Numbered from the stretch's first letter, positions 44,483 through 53,739 are shown. The stretch: DNA of 64,000 nucleotides from Thermopolyspora sp040678635 (GCF_040678635.1 NZ_JBFATZ010000008.1:248001-312000), one strand, 5' to 3'. Numbers and translations are program-made. The notes: generated from the letters alone by a model not told the origin.

Positions 44483-45277
44483 ATGGCCGACGCCCCCTTG
44501 CCCGACATCGACACCAGCGTGCCGCACTCCGCGCGGGTCTGGAACTACTGGCTCGGCGGCAAGGACAACTACGCCGTCGATCGTGACCTTGGCGACAAGG
44601 TTGTGGCGGTGTACCCGGCGATCAGGGACCTTGCCCGCGCCTCACGCCAGTTCCTGGCTCGCGCTATGCGGTATCTGGTGCAGGATGCCGGAATTCGCCA
44701 GTTTCTGGATATCGGCACCGGGCTCCCCACCGTGGACAACACCCACGAGATAGCCCAGCGGCTCGCGCCCGAGTCGCGGATCGTGTACGTGGACAACGAT
44801 CCGCTGGTCCTGACGCACGCCCGGGCCCTGCTCACCAGCTCCCCCGAGGGCAAGACCGACTACGTCGATGCCGACCTGCGCGACCCGGCGACGATCCTGC
44901 GCCAGGCCGCCGAGACCCTCGACTTCGACCGCCCGATCGCGTTGATCCTGAACGGCATCATGGGCCACATCGAGGACTACGCCGAGGCCCGCTCGATCGT
45001 CGCCCGGCTGGTCGAGGCGCTGCCGTCCGGCAGCTACCTGGAGCTGTACGACGGTTCTCGTCTCGGCGAGGGCATCGCCGATGCCGCCGACAGCTACAAC
45101 GACTCCGACACCGTGCCCTACTACGTGCGGCCGCCCGAGGAGATCATCGGCTTCTTCGATGGGTTGGAGCCGGTGGAGCCGGGCATAGTTCCCATCCAGG
45201 AATGGCGGCCGGACGAGTCCCAGTTCGGCTCCCCGGTTCACGTTGACGCGGTGGGTGGGGTGGCCCGCAAGCCGTGA
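44483..45277 (+). CDS. S-adenosylmethionine-dependent methyltransferase, DUF574 (SAMT) family
   Basis: A 264-aa protein. The hallmark start is PDIDTSVPHSARVWNYWLGG KDNYAVDRDLGD. The SAM-binding region has IRQFLDIGTGLPTVDNTHEI, RIVYVDNDPLVLTHARALL and YVDADLRDP, followed by RPIALILNGIMGHIED. It ends FFDGLEPVEPGIVPIQEWRP. The family is abundant in Streptomyces and Streptosporangiales, often beside XRE regulators; substrates are unknown. I chose ATG 44483; an upstream in-frame start at 44441 adds 14 residues without motif. Confidence 0.9.
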   Translation: MADAPLPDIDTSVPHSARVWNYWLGGKDNYAVDRDLGDKVVAVYPAIRDLARASRQFLARAMRYLVQDAGIRQFLDIGTGLPTVDNTHEIAQRLAPESRIVYVDNDPLVLTHARALLTSSPEGKTDYVDADLRDPATILRQAAETLDFDRPIALILNGIMGHIEDYAEARSIVARLVEALPSGSYLELYDGSRLGEGIADAADSYNDSDTVPYYVRPPEEIIGFFDGLEPVEPGIVPIQEWRPDESQFGSPVHVDAVGGVARKP

Positions 45278-45516
45278 TGCCCGAGGACTTCGGCCGCTGA
45301 CGCGTACCGGCCGGATTGGCCGACGGTTCGCTGCTCTCGTACCCGGGTGCCTGCGACTGTGAGGCGGTGTGTGACATGCTCGCCGCCGTCGAGAACGCGC
45401 GTCGGCTGAGGCGGCGGCGTGACGCCACCTGGAGTGCGCTGCACGATGCGCGCTCATGAATAGCACGTACGATCGCGTAACGTGCGTCGGCCCCGGCGGT
45501 TTGTACGGACCGTGAT

Positions 45517-45543
45517 GCCCCGTCAGGTTGGGCCTGGCGGGGC
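45517..45543. terminator. terminator-like hairpin after the methyltransferase region
   Basis: GCCCCGTCAGG pairs with CCTGGCGGGGC through GCCCCG/CGGGGC and AGG/CCT with a small internal bulge and TTGGG loop. It lies between the forward methyltransferase and the convergent enoyl-CoA hydratase gene. No gene is supported in 45278-45605. Confidence 0.65.
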
Positions 45544-45605
45544 GTCCGGCGTTCATGGGCCGACTCTGAGTGAGCCGACTCTGGGTGGGACGGCTCTTGG
45601 TTCGG

Positions 45606-46448
45606 TCAACTCTTGGAGAGTTCCCGGATTCGGTCGATACCCGTCGGGTCGACGGGGAAGCCGTTGTGGACGGCGCGGGCGTTGGCGTGGCCGGTTTGGT
45701 GCAGGGCGAAGGCGTTGCGGATCGCGGTCCACTGGCCTTGGGCGTCCAGGGCGCCGTTGACCGAGAGTTTGGCGAGTTTGAGGCCCATGGATGGCATTCG
45801 GGCGAAGTCGGTGGCCATCTTGAGGGTGAACTGCTCCAGTTCGTCGCGGGGGACGACGTGGTTGATCATGCCGAGTTTTTCGCACTCGCGTGCCGTGAGT
45901 GGTTTGCCGCTGAAGAGCATTTCCTTGGCCTTGCGTGGGCCTACCTCCCAGGTGTGGGTGTGGTACTCGTGGCCGTTGACCGCGAAGGCCACGACCGGGT
46001 CGGCGAAGGTGGCGTCGGCGGCGGCGATGATGATGTCCATGGGCCAGATGAGCATGAGGCCGCCGGCGATGACCTTGCCCTGGACCTGGGCGATGGTGGG
46101 CTTGGGGATGTTGCGCCAGCGCCAGCACATGCCGAGGTAGAACTCCTCCTCGTTGGCCATGCCGCCCTCCTGGCCGGGCTTGGCGTAGCCGCCGGTCATG
46201 CAGCGGGGCTCGAAGTCGGCGCCGGTGGCGGTGCTTGCCAGGTCGTGGCCGGAGGAGAAGTGTGGGCCGTCGGCGGCGAGGACGATGACCTTGATGTCGT
46301 CGTCGGTGGTGGCTCGCTGGAAGGCCTTGTCGAGCTCGTGCAGCATCAGGTAGTCCTGTGCGTTGCGCATTTCGGGGCGCGCGAGCGTGATGCGTGCGAC
46401 GTGCTCGGCCGGGACGTCGTACCGGATCCGTTCGTACTCCTCAGGCAT
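45606..46448 (-). CDS. enoyl-CoA hydratase/isomerase family protein
   Basis: A 280-aa crotonase-fold enzyme. It begins RIRYDVPAEHVARITLARPE; oxyanion-hole regions are VLAADGPHFSSGHDL and PKPTIAQVQGKVIAGGLMLI, and ADATFADPVVAF is typical of the active-site loop. It lacks one of the usual Glu pairs of true hydratases as far as can be seen, so it may hydrate, isomerise or cleave another acyl-CoA. It overlaps the ligase gene by 8 bp and is the last gene of an operon reading ACAD-SDR-ligase-hydratase. Confidence 0.87.
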   Translation of the reverse strand: MPEEYERIRYDVPAEHVARITLARPEMRNAQDYLMLHELDKAFQRATTDDDIKVIVLAADGPHFSSGHDLASTATGADFEPRCMTGGYAKPGQEGGMANEEEFYLGMCWRWRNIPKPTIAQVQGKVIAGGLMLIWPMDIIIAAADATFADPVVAFAVNGHEYHTHTWEVGPRKAKEMLFSGKPLTARECEKLGMINHVVPRDELEQFTLKMATDFARMPSMGLKLAKLSVNGALDAQGQWTAIRNAFALHQTGHANARAVHNGFPVDPTGIDRIRELSKS

Positions 46449-47943
46449 TGCCCTTCATCCTTTCGATGGCCTGGTCGCGCATCAGGCTACGGCGGACCTT
46501 GCCGGCATCGTCGCGCAGCGGCCGGTCGATGAACTCGATCGAGCGGGGGATCTTGTAGCGGACCAGTTTGTCGGCGAGGAAGTCGAGGATCTCCTGCGCC
46601 GTCGTGCCTTCTTCCGCCTGGATGAGCGCGTGTGCGCGGTGGACCAGGTCGTCGTCGGGGAGGCCCACCACGACGGCGGAGATCACCTTCGGGTGGCGGG
46701 TGATCGCGCTTTCGACCTCGGCCGGGTAGATGTTCTGGCCGCCGCTGACGATCATGTCGACGCGGCGGTCGCTGATGTAGAGGTAGCCGTCCTCGTCCTT
46801 CCAGCCCAGGTCGCCGAGGGTTTCCCAGCCGTCGCCGATGGTTTTCACCTCGGCGCCGACGTACTCGTAGGAGCGTGGCATGCCCGCTGAGCTCTTCATG
46901 TAGATCTCGCCGATTTCGCCGGGGGGCAGCTCGCTGCCGTCGGCGTCGAAGATCTTCATGTCGCCGAGGATCGGTTTGCCCACCGATCCCTTGTGGCGGA
47001 GCCATTCCTCGCCGCTGATGACGGTGAGTGCGATCATTTCGGTGCCGCCGTACAGCTCCCAGATCTTTCCGGGGCCGAGGATCTCGATCCACTTTTCCTT
47101 GAGCCACTCGGGGCATTTCGACGCGGCGTGCCAGACGACGCGGAGGGAGGACAGGTCGTACGTCGCTCCGCCCTCCAGCACCCGCAGCATGCGGTTGAGC
47201 ATCGTCGGTACGAGCATCACCCAGGTGACCTTGTGTTTTTCGATGAGCCGCAGCGTCTCCTCGGCGTCGAAGCGTTCCATGACGATCAGGTGCTGGCCGA
47301 GCATGAGGCCGGCCATGGACATCGAGAGCGCGGAGTTGTGGTAGAGCGGCGCCACGACGAGGTGGACGTCGGTGGGTTCGAGGTGGCACAGGATCTGGTT
47401 GACGAGCGGGGAGCCCTCGGCGCCGGTGCCGGCGCGGATGATTTTGGGGCGGCCGGTGCTGCCGCCGGAGGTCGGGGCCTTCCAGCAGGGCGAGACGACT
47501 TCGGGGAGCGGCTCGGCGCTGATCGACGGGTCGGGGTGGAAACCGGTGGGGAGCGTCGGGTAGCCGGGGTGGTCGCCCTCGGCCACGCCGACGAGCAGCT
47601 TTGGCCGGGCCAGGTCGACGATGCCTTGGCGCTCGGCGAGGGGCAGCCGCCAGGACAGCGGCTGCGGCACCGCGCCGACCTTGAGCGCGGCCCAGAACGC
47701 GACGTAGAAGTCGATGCCGTTGGGGAGCGCGATCGACACGTAGTCGCCGAAGCCCACGCCCTTGTCGAGATAGACGCGCGCCAGCCGGTTCGAGCGCGCC
47801 TCAAGCGCGCCTCGGGTGATGGTGTCATCGCCGTGGGTGATGGCGACGAAGTCGGGGTCTTCTTCGGCGAGCCGGGCCATCGTCCGCACGTACGGCTCGG
47901 CCGGACTCTTGGCAAGGATCTCCGCGTAGTCCACAACCTCCAT
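46441..47943 (-). CDS. AMP-forming acyl-CoA synthetase (ligase)
   Basis: A 500-aa ANL-superfamily enzyme. The P-loop-like motif is APTSGGSTGRPKIIRAG, A4/A5 region LVVAPLYHNSALSMSMAG and YGGTEMIAL, A7 TLGDLGWKDEDGYLYISDRR, and A10 Lys in RYKIPRSIEFIDRPLRDDAG KVRR. The size fits cholate/fatty- or aromatic-acid CoA ligases. It would activate the acid brought in by the Liv-type importer. It lies in the operon behind the SDR gene (42-bp gap). Confidence 0.9.
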   Translation of the reverse strand: MEVVDYAEILAKSPAEPYVRTMARLAEEDPDFVAITHGDDTITRGALEARSNRLARVYLDKGVGFGDYVSIALPNGIDFYVAFWAALKVGAVPQPLSWRLPLAERQGIVDLARPKLLVGVAEGDHPGYPTLPTGFHPDPSISAEPLPEVVSPCWKAPTSGGSTGRPKIIRAGTGAEGSPLVNQILCHLEPTDVHLVVAPLYHNSALSMSMAGLMLGQHLIVMERFDAEETLRLIEKHKVTWVMLVPTMLNRMLRVLEGGATYDLSSLRVVWHAASKCPEWLKEKWIEILGPGKIWELYGGTEMIALTVISGEEWLRHKGSVGKPILGDMKIFDADGSELPPGEIGEIYMKSSAGMPRSYEYVGAEVKTIGDGWETLGDLGWKDEDGYLYISDRRVDMIVSGGQNIYPAEVESAITRHPKVISAVVVGLPDDDLVHRAHALIQAEEGTTAQEILDFLADKLVRYKIPRSIEFIDRPLRDDAGKVRRSLMRDQAIERMKGNA

Positions 47944-47985
47944 GGGGCCATCCCTCTCCGAGTCGTTGGTTGAGCGAAATCCGGT

Positions 47986-48861
47986 TTATGTGTGCTTGAT
48001 CGCGGCGTCGCCCAGGCGCGACAGCATGCGCTCGGCGTGGTCCATCGCCGCGACGATCTCCTCGGTGCGGCGGGCCAGGGCTTCCCGGGACCGGTTGCGC
48101 GTGGCGATGTAGGGCAGGTTGTGCTCGACGGCGTCGAGGACGACCTCGCCCACGCCGTCCGGGTCGGCGCCGTCCCGGTGCAGGTGCAGGTGTGCCGCGT
48201 CGAGGATTCCGGTGACGCGTGGGGAGTGGGCAGGGGCGCCTGCGGGTCGGATGCGGCGGGTGTTCTGCACGATGTCGGTGGCGACCGGTCCGGGGAAGAG
48301 CACCGAGACCCCGATGTCGTGGTGGTCGAGTTCGTCGCGCATGGCCTCGCTCAGCCCCATCACCGCGAACTTGCTGGTGTGGTAGAGGAATCCGGATCCG
48401 CCGGTGATGAGCCCGGCCTCCGAGGAGGTGTTGACGATGTGGCAGGGCCGTCCCGAGGCGAGCATGCCGGGCAGGAACGTCTGGATGCCGTTGTAGACCC
48501 CGTTGAGGTTGATGCCCAGGACGTAGTCCCACATGTCGTAGGTCGCCCGGGCCGGGCTGATCGAGTCGATCACGCCGGCGTTGTTGAACAGCAGCGTCAC
48601 CTCTCCGAGGTCCGCCGCCACGCGCCGGGCCACGTCGGCGTACTGCTCGCGGTCGGCGACGTCGAGCCGGTAGCACCGCAGCCGCTCCTGGGGAAGGGCG
48701 AGTACGTCGGCCGCGTGGTCGAGCGCCTCGGCGCTGATGTCCGCGATGGCGACGTTCACGCCACGGCGCAGCAGCGCTCGGGCGATGCCCAGGCCGATGC
48801 CGCGGGCACCGCCGGTCACGAACGCGGTGCGCCCTTCGAAATCGGTGATGCCCTCAGACAT
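47986..48861 (-). CDS. SDR family NAD(P)-dependent oxidoreductase
   Basis: A 291-aa classical short-chain dehydrogenase from ATG 48861 (AAGGA upstream). Cofactor motif: TAFVTGGARGIGLGIARALL; NNAG motif: VTLLFNNAGVID; catalytic Ser and YxxxK: IVNTSSEAGLITGGSGFLYH TSKFAVMGLSEA, followed by GVSVLFPGPVATDI. Asp after the second strand (VAIADIS) suggests NAD(H) preference. It probably oxidises a 3-hydroxyacyl-CoA or hydroxy intermediate of the pathway encoded around it. Confidence 0.9.
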   Translation of the reverse strand: MSEGITDFEGRTAFVTGGARGIGLGIARALLRRGVNVAIADISAEALDHAADVLALPQERLRCYRLDVADREQYADVARRVAADLGEVTLLFNNAGVIDSISPARATYDMWDYVLGINLNGVYNGIQTFLPGMLASGRPCHIVNTSSEAGLITGGSGFLYHTSKFAVMGLSEAMRDELDHHDIGVSVLFPGPVATDIVQNTRRIRPAGAPAHSPRVTGILDAAHLHLHRDGADPDGVGEVVLDAVEHNLPYIATRNRSREALARRTEEIVAAMDHAERMLSRLGDAAIKHT

Positions 48862-48893
48862 GCGGGGGTCCTTCGCGGCCGGAGCGGTGGGGA

Positions 48894-50000
48894 TCAGATG
48901 CCGAGCTGGTCGGCGAGGCGGCGGCGCTGGTAGGTCTGGCAGCCCAGCAGGGCCGCGCCGCCGACCGCGTTCTTGTAGTAGAGGTGCGCGTCGTGCTCCC
49001 AGGTGAAGCCGATGCCGCCGTGCAGCATGATCATTTGTTTGCCCGCGTTGAGGTACGCCGGGGAGCTGAGCACCCGCGCCGAGGTGGCGGCGGCGGGGCC
49101 GTCGTCGTGGCCCGCGTCGATCGCCTCGACGGCCCGCCGGACGGTGGCGTCGACCAGGGCCCAGTCGCTGTAGATGTCGGCGAGCTTGTGCTTGACGCCC
49201 TGGTAGGAGCCGATCGGCTGCCCGAAGCTGTAGCGGATCTTCGCGTACTCGACCGTGACGTCCAGGACCCGCTTGATGGCGCCGGACTGCTCGGCGGCGA
49301 CCGCGAGGTTGACCAGGTCGGCCACGCGGTCGAGGGCGGCGCTCGCGTCGCCCTCGACGCGGACGGCGGGCGTGTCGGCGAACGTGAGCGACGCGGTGCT
49401 GCGGGTGAGGTCGATGGTGTCCTCGACGGTGATGCCGAGGCCGTCGGCGCCCGCCTCGACGAGGTAGACGCCCTCGCCGTCGGCGTCGGTGGCGTGGACG
49501 AGGATGATGGCGGCGTCGGCTGCGTTGAGCACCGCCCGCTTCGCGCCGTTGAGTACGTAACCGTCGCCGCGGGGGCTCGCGACCGTGGCGGGCGGGGTGA
49601 TCCAGGCCGCGCCGTCGTCCTCGCTGGCGGCGAGGGTGGCGACCGCCCGGCCTTCGGCGATCCGCGGCAGCCATTTCTTCTTCGCCGCCTCGTCCTGCAG
49701 GTACAGCAGCGTGTTGGCGGCCAGGACCGTCGAGGCGAGCAGCGGCGAAGGGACGAGGGCGGCGCCCAGCACGCGCAGGGCGGCGGCGAGGTCGGCCTGC
49801 GTGCCGCCGGCTCCGCCGTACTCCTCGGGGATGGTCAGGCCGGCCAGTCCGAGGTCGACGAGCCCCTGCCACACCTCGGCGTCGTAGGCCTGATCGCCGG
49901 CGATCACCTCGCGCACCCGGCTCAGCGGCGTCCGGTCGGCGACCAGGCGCCGTACCGACGCCGCCAACGCCCTCTGGTCCTCGTTGTCGATCAAAGCCAC
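48894..50000 (-). CDS. acyl-CoA dehydrogenase, short form
   Basis: A 368-aa flavoprotein, first gene of the operon. The N-terminal helical domain has LAGLTIPEEYGGAGGTQADL, the beta domain WITPPATVASPRGDGYVLNG, and the C-terminal domain IRYSFGQPIGSYQGVKHKLA and MIMLHGGIGFTWEHDAHLYY. The usual catalytic Glu region is altered to HGGIGFTWE, as in the smaller partner of heterodimeric FadE pairs of actinobacteria (for example steroid-type FadE pairs). A second, larger dehydrogenase is encoded at 58970, so the two may form a heteromer (inference). Confidence 0.88.
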   Translation of the reverse strand: MALIDNEDQRALAASVRRLVADRTPLSRVREVIAGDQAYDAEVWQGLVDLGLAGLTIPEEYGGAGGTQADLAAALRVLGAALVPSPLLASTVLAANTLLYLQDEAAKKKWLPRIAEGRAVATLAASEDDGAAWITPPATVASPRGDGYVLNGAKRAVLNAADAAIILVHATDADGEGVYLVEAGADGLGITVEDTIDLTRSTASLTFADTPAVRVEGDASAALDRVADLVNLAVAAEQSGAIKRVLDVTVEYAKIRYSFGQPIGSYQGVKHKLADIYSDWALVDATVRRAVEAIDAGHDDGPAAATSARVLSSPAYLNAGKQMIMLHGGIGFTWEHDAHLYYKNAVGGAALLGCQTYQRRRLADQLGI

Positions 50001-50075
50001 GGTTCACACCTCGTACGAACGCGGCGCTCAACGCGCGCCACCGGCGAAGAAGTCCAATGAGCGCACTGAAACACA

Positions 50076-50090
50076 ATTCACTTAGGTGCG
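50076..50090 (+). promoter_or_regulatory. near-palindromic site upstream of the acyl-CoA dehydrogenase operon
   Basis: ATTCACTTAGGTGCG contains CACTTAGGTG, which is self-complementary at 8 of 10 positions. It lies 76 bp before the dehydrogenase start and close to the end of the TetR gene. A related element occurs at 53609-53622. It is a candidate operator for the double-TetR regulators. Confidence 0.4.
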
Positions 50091-50192
50091 TCAAGCGTCA
50101 CGATGGAACCGCGACTGCGCCGGTGAACGCGGAAAGGCGCCGACGGCGGCGGGCGTCGGCGTGATGAGCGTGCGATTACTTGTGCGGGGACG

Positions 50193-51368
50193 CTAGGAGG
50201 TGTGCGGCCCGGCGGGGCCCAGGAGCACCGCGAGGACCAGCCTGGCGACGTTCTCCTGGAACGTCTCGATCCGGGTGAGCCCGCCGATGGCGTAGAGGTC
50301 GGCGACGATGAGGAGGGCGAGGTGCACCCGCAGACGCGCCTCGCGATGGGTCAGCTCGGGCCGGGCCTGGACCAGCAGGGTGACCCACTCGGCGAAGTAC
50401 TCCCGGCGGAAGGCGGTGAGCCGTTCCCTGAGGTCGCCTTCGCTTCGCGGGTCCTCGACCCCCGTCGACCAGGAGCGGGCCAGGCGGATGTAGGAACGCG
50501 TGAGCCTGTTGAGCGCGTCGGACGGGTCGCTCGCCCCCGCCAGCGCCTCCTCCAGGCCCAGCCACAGGGCGTGGCTTCCGCGTTCGTAGACCGCGCGCAC
50601 CAGGTCGGCCTTGCTCTCGAAGTAGCTGTAGAGGTTGGGGCCGGACACGTCGACGGCCGCGGCGATGCTGGCCATGGAGGTCTCGTGCACCCCGCGTTCG
50701 CCGAGCTGCTGGAACGCCGCGTACAGCAGCCGCTCGCGCATGGAGTTGGGCAGCAGCCGAGGGGTCCGCCGCGCCACGACCCCGCCCGTCGGCACCATCT
50801 GGGCCGACATCAGCGCCTGCAGTCCCGCGCGTGCCGCAGGCACCCGGTCGGCGGGCGGCCGGTGCACCACCTGGCGGCCGATGGAGGAGACCAGCGACAG
50901 GACCGCCCAGAGCAGGAGCTCCAGTTGTCCCGGGTCGCAGTCGGGGCGCCGGTCGCGCAGCGCCGGCATCAGGCCGGCGCTCCAGGCGCGCATGCGGCGC
51001 CGCAGCGCGCGCCGCTTCTCCTCCGGCAGATGCCGGATCTCGTAGACCCACAGGTCGGTGAGGTAGGGCCGGTCCAGGATCCGGGTGATGCCCTCCTCGA
51101 CGACCGCCTCGTAGTCGGCGTACGTCATCGGGGTGTCGAGCCAGTCGAAGCTCTCCTCGATCACCTGGTCGAGCAGGACCGCCTTGTTGTCGAAATGACG
51201 GTAGAGCGCGCCGGCCGTGATGCCGACCTGCTGGGCGATCGCCGCCATCGACACGTTCGGGTAGCCCTGGGCGACGAAGAGCTCCCGTGCCGCCGCGAGG
51301 ATCTGCTGCTTGCGGTCGCGCGGTCGCCGACGCCGACCTGGCGGCACGAAGTCAACGGCGGACGACAC
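50193..51368 (-). CDS. double TetR/AcrR-type regulator (two TetR modules in one chain)
   Basis: A 391-aa protein, twice the normal size. Module 1: HTH in RELFVAQGYPNVSMAAIAQQ VGITAGALYRHFDNKAVLLD, with its ligand domain up to about 195. Module 2 starts near 205 (NSMRERLLYAAFQQLGERGV) with a second HTH SMASIAAAVDVSGPNLYSYF ESKADLVRAV, then its own helical domain. One chain thus could act like a TetR dimer. It starts at GTG 51368. It follows the paralogous gene at 51443-52600 after 74 bp and probably regulates the catabolic operons on both sides. Confidence 0.88.
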   Translation of the reverse strand: MSSAVDFVPPGRRRRPRDRKQQILAAARELFVAQGYPNVSMAAIAQQVGITAGALYRHFDNKAVLLDQVIEESFDWLDTPMTYADYEAVVEEGITRILDRPYLTDLWVYEIRHLPEEKRRALRRRMRAWSAGLMPALRDRRPDCDPGQLELLLWAVLSLVSSIGRQVVHRPPADRVPAARAGLQALMSAQMVPTGGVVARRTPRLLPNSMRERLLYAAFQQLGERGVHETSMASIAAAVDVSGPNLYSYFESKADLVRAVYERGSHALWLGLEEALAGASDPSDALNRLTRSYIRLARSWSTGVEDPRSEGDLRERLTAFRREYFAEWVTLLVQARPELTHREARLRVHLALLIVADLYAIGGLTRIETFQENVARLVLAVLLGPAGPHTS

Positions 51369-51442
51369 GGCACCAGCCTAGTACGCCGGTGACATGCCGA
51401 GATCGTCGCCGATCCGTGCCGGTGGCGGTGTCGGGCGGTCGA

Positions 51443-52600
51443 TCAGACGCGGGTGAGCAGCACCGCCAGCAGCAGGGCCGCGGCGTTCCGCGTGAAGGTC
51501 AGGTGGTAGGTGAGGCGCTCGTTGCTGTACAGGTCGGCGATCAGGTAGAGCCCCAGCCGCACCCGCAGGTACGCCTGGCGGGCCCCGAACTCCGGCCGGG
51601 CCCGCAGGACGAGGGCCGTCCACTCGGCGACGTACTCCCGCTGGAAGGACTTCACCGCTCGCGCGTACTCCGGTCCGATGTTGTGCCGCGGTGCGTTCGA
51701 CGCCCAGTATCGGGCCATTCCCACGTAGGAGTGGGCGAGGCCGCCGAGCGCGGTCTCGGCGTCGGGCGCGTCGGCGAGCGCCCGTTCGAGCGCCAGCCAG
51801 AGCGCGTGCATGGCCCGCTCGAACGCGGCCCGGAGCAGATCCTCCTTGCTCTCGAAGTAACTGTAGATGTTCGGACCGGTGACGTCGACGACGGCGCCGA
51901 TGCGCGTCATGGACGCGCCGTGGAAGCCGTGTTTGGTGAATTGCTCGAAGGCGGCGATCAGCAGCCTTTCCCGCATGGACATCGGCAGCCGCGCCGGAGT
52001 CGGCCGATCGACGACCGGTCCGGTGGGCACCATCGTCGCCGAGGTGAGCGCGCGGAGCGCGTCGCGCACCGCGGGGATGCGCTCGGCCGGCGGCGACCGC
52101 AGGCCCTGACGCCCGACGTTGGCGATCATCGACTGCACCGACCACAGCAGCAGCTCGACCTGGCCGTCGTCGAGGTCCGGCCGCCGGCTGCGCAGGCCGG
52201 GCACGAGGCTCCGGTTCCAGGCCCGCATCCTCGCCCGTAACCGGCGTCGCATCTCCTCCGGGAGGTAGCGCATCTCGTGGGTCCACAGGTCCGACAGGTA
52301 CGGCCGGTCCGAGACCAGCGCGATCACCTCGTCGATGGTGCTCTCGTAGTCCTGCCCGGTGACCGGGGTGTGCAGCCACGCGAAGCTGTGCTCGAAGACC
52401 TGCTCAAGCAGGACCGCCTTATTCGCGAAGTGGCGATACAGGGCGCCCGCGGTGATCCCGACCTGCTCGGCGATCATCGCCATCGACACGTGCGGGAAGC
52501 CGTGCGCGACGAAGAGGTCGCGGGCCGCGCAGAGGATCTGAAGTTTGCGGTCACGCGGGCGGCGGCGCTGTACCGGTTCGTCCGGCCGGGTCGCCGTCAT
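51443..52600 (-). CDS. second double TetR/AcrR-type regulator (paralogue)
   Basis: A 385-aa protein with the same two-module layout: RDLFVAHGFPHVSMAMIAEQ VGITAGALYRHFANKAVLLE in module 1, and RERLLIAAFEQFTKHGFHGA, SMTRIGAVVDVTGPNIYSYF in module 2. It is clearly homologous along its full length to the gene at 50193, so the pair arose by tandem duplication after the two modules fused. It lies 98 bp downstream of the enoyl-CoA hydratase start region and in the same direction, probably one transcript. Ligands are likely acyl-CoA thioesters of the local pathway (inference). Confidence 0.88.
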   Translation of the reverse strand: MTATRPDEPVQRRRPRDRKLQILCAARDLFVAHGFPHVSMAMIAEQVGITAGALYRHFANKAVLLEQVFEHSFAWLHTPVTGQDYESTIDEVIALVSDRPYLSDLWTHEMRYLPEEMRRRLRARMRAWNRSLVPGLRSRRPDLDDGQVELLLWSVQSMIANVGRQGLRSPPAERIPAVRDALRALTSATMVPTGPVVDRPTPARLPMSMRERLLIAAFEQFTKHGFHGASMTRIGAVVDVTGPNIYSYFESKEDLLRAAFERAMHALWLALERALADAPDAETALGGLAHSYVGMARYWASNAPRHNIGPEYARAVKSFQREYVAEWTALVLRARPEFGARQAYLRVRLGLYLIADLYSNERLTYHLTFTRNAAALLLAVLLTRV

Positions 52601-52698
52601 TCAGCGCCCACCCGGCCCACCCGGCCCACCCGCGCGCGGCGAGCGGGGCCGTCGGCGCGCGGCCTGCCCGCTGCGGCGTGCCGGGCGGATGCCGGGGC

Positions 52699-53493
52699 TC
52701 ATGTCCGGACCTCCACCGGGGGCATGAACCGGGGAGCCCGCTTGGCCAGGAAGGCCCCGGTTCCCTCGCGGGCGTCCGGATGAAGGCCCTGCCGGCGCAG
52801 CTCGATCGCCTCCCGCCTGAGCGCCGTCTCGACGCCCGGCGAGGCCGCCTGACGCAGCAGCGCCTTGGTCGCCGCCTGTGCCTGCCCGGGGCCGGCGAGC
52901 AGCCGCGCGGCCAGCTCATCGGTGGCCGGGATCAGGTCGTCGTCGTCCACCACGGAGGCGACCAGGCCCCACGCGGCGGCCTCCTCGGCGGTCAGCCGCT
53001 TGTTGAGCAGCGCCAGTTGCATCGCCCGGTGGAGCCCCAGCGAGCGTACGAGGAGCGAGGTGCCGCCGTCGACCGAGAGCCCGACCTTGGTGTAGCCGAG
53101 GCTGAAGGAGGCCGATCGCGCCGCCACCACCAGGTCCGCCGAGGCGACCAGCGGGAAGCCGGCGCCCGCGGCCGCGCCCTGGACGCCGCACACGACGATC
53201 GCCTCGGCGCGCTGGATCTCGCTCACCGCGCGGTGCAGCGCGTCGGCGATGTCATAGAGGGCGTCGGCCAGGGACGGCGCCGAGGCCATCGCCCGCAGGT
53301 CGCCGCCCACGCAGAAGAACCGGCCGGTCGCCGACAGCACGATCACGCGTGCGCCGTCGTCGCGCGCACGCCGCAGCGCGTCGAGCATCGCGGTGTTCCA
53401 CGCCTGGTTGATCGGGTTGCCGCGGTCCCCCTGCGGCATGGTGATCCGGGCGAGGCCGTCCTCGAAGCGATAGGTCACCAAATCTTCCGTCAT
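52699..53493 (-). CDS. enoyl-CoA hydratase/isomerase family protein
   Basis: A 264-aa crotonase-fold enzyme starting at ATG 53493 (GAGGAG upstream). Motifs: FEDGLARITMPQGDRGNPIN, VLSATGRFFCVGGDLRAMAS (oxyanion hole), IVVCGVQGAAAGAGFPLVAS (second), and LGYTKVGLSVDGGTSLLVRS in the active-site loop. The Asp-Gly at that loop, instead of the usual Glu pair, resembles 2-(1,2-epoxy-1,2-dihydrophenyl)acetyl-CoA isomerase-type (PaaG) members, so an isomerase role is possible. It is the promoter-proximal gene before the two TetR genes. Confidence 0.88.
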   Translation of the reverse strand: MTEDLVTYRFEDGLARITMPQGDRGNPINQAWNTAMLDALRRARDDGARVIVLSATGRFFCVGGDLRAMASAPSLADALYDIADALHRAVSEIQRAEAIVVCGVQGAAAGAGFPLVASADLVVAARSASFSLGYTKVGLSVDGGTSLLVRSLGLHRAMQLALLNKRLTAEEAAAWGLVASVVDDDDLIPATDELAARLLAGPGQAQAATKALLRQAASPGVETALRREAIELRRQGLHPDAREGTGAFLAKRAPRFMPPVEVRT

Positions 53494-53608
53494 CCACCAC
53501 TCCTCACTCCTCACTCCGCGCGGCCGGCGGGGGCATGGCCTCGTGCCCGGACCCGGGCGACCGTGGGGCGTCAGCGTCAACCTAGGTCCGATGGACCGGG
53601 GTACGCAA

Positions 53609-53622
53609 CGCCTAAGTAAATC
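53609..53622 (-). promoter_or_regulatory. TTTACTTAGGCG element upstream of the second hydratase
   Basis: On the reverse strand the bases read GATTTACTTAGGCG, sharing ATTyACTTAGGyG with the site at 50076-50090. It lies about 116 bp before the hydratase start and 170 bp before the substrate-binding protein gene on the other strand. Candidate operator only. Confidence 0.35.
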
Positions 53623-53725
53623 TGGAACAAGTTGATCAATGGCCCGCATGGCCGCCGGTCGAGCTCGGCAAGGCGCTCTGCTCGGCCATCACCTGCGGAA
53701 CAAGATGACCCTTGACACATTCTCG

Positions 53726-53739
53726 TGAATCTGGATTCA
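53726..53739. promoter_or_regulatory. palindrome TGAATC-TG-GATTCA upstream of the ABC importer
   Basis: A perfect 6-bp inverted repeat with a 2-nt centre lies 51 bp before the start of the substrate-binding protein gene. The TGAAT half-site also forms the core of the palindrome at 58838-58851. Likely an operator of the transport operon. Confidence 0.5.

Noticed and set aside
45316..45459. Possible 47-aa forward gene (TTG start, SYPGACDCEAVCDMLAAVEN)
   Set aside because: Weak start, no family recognised, and the Cys-rich start could be chance; not enough support.
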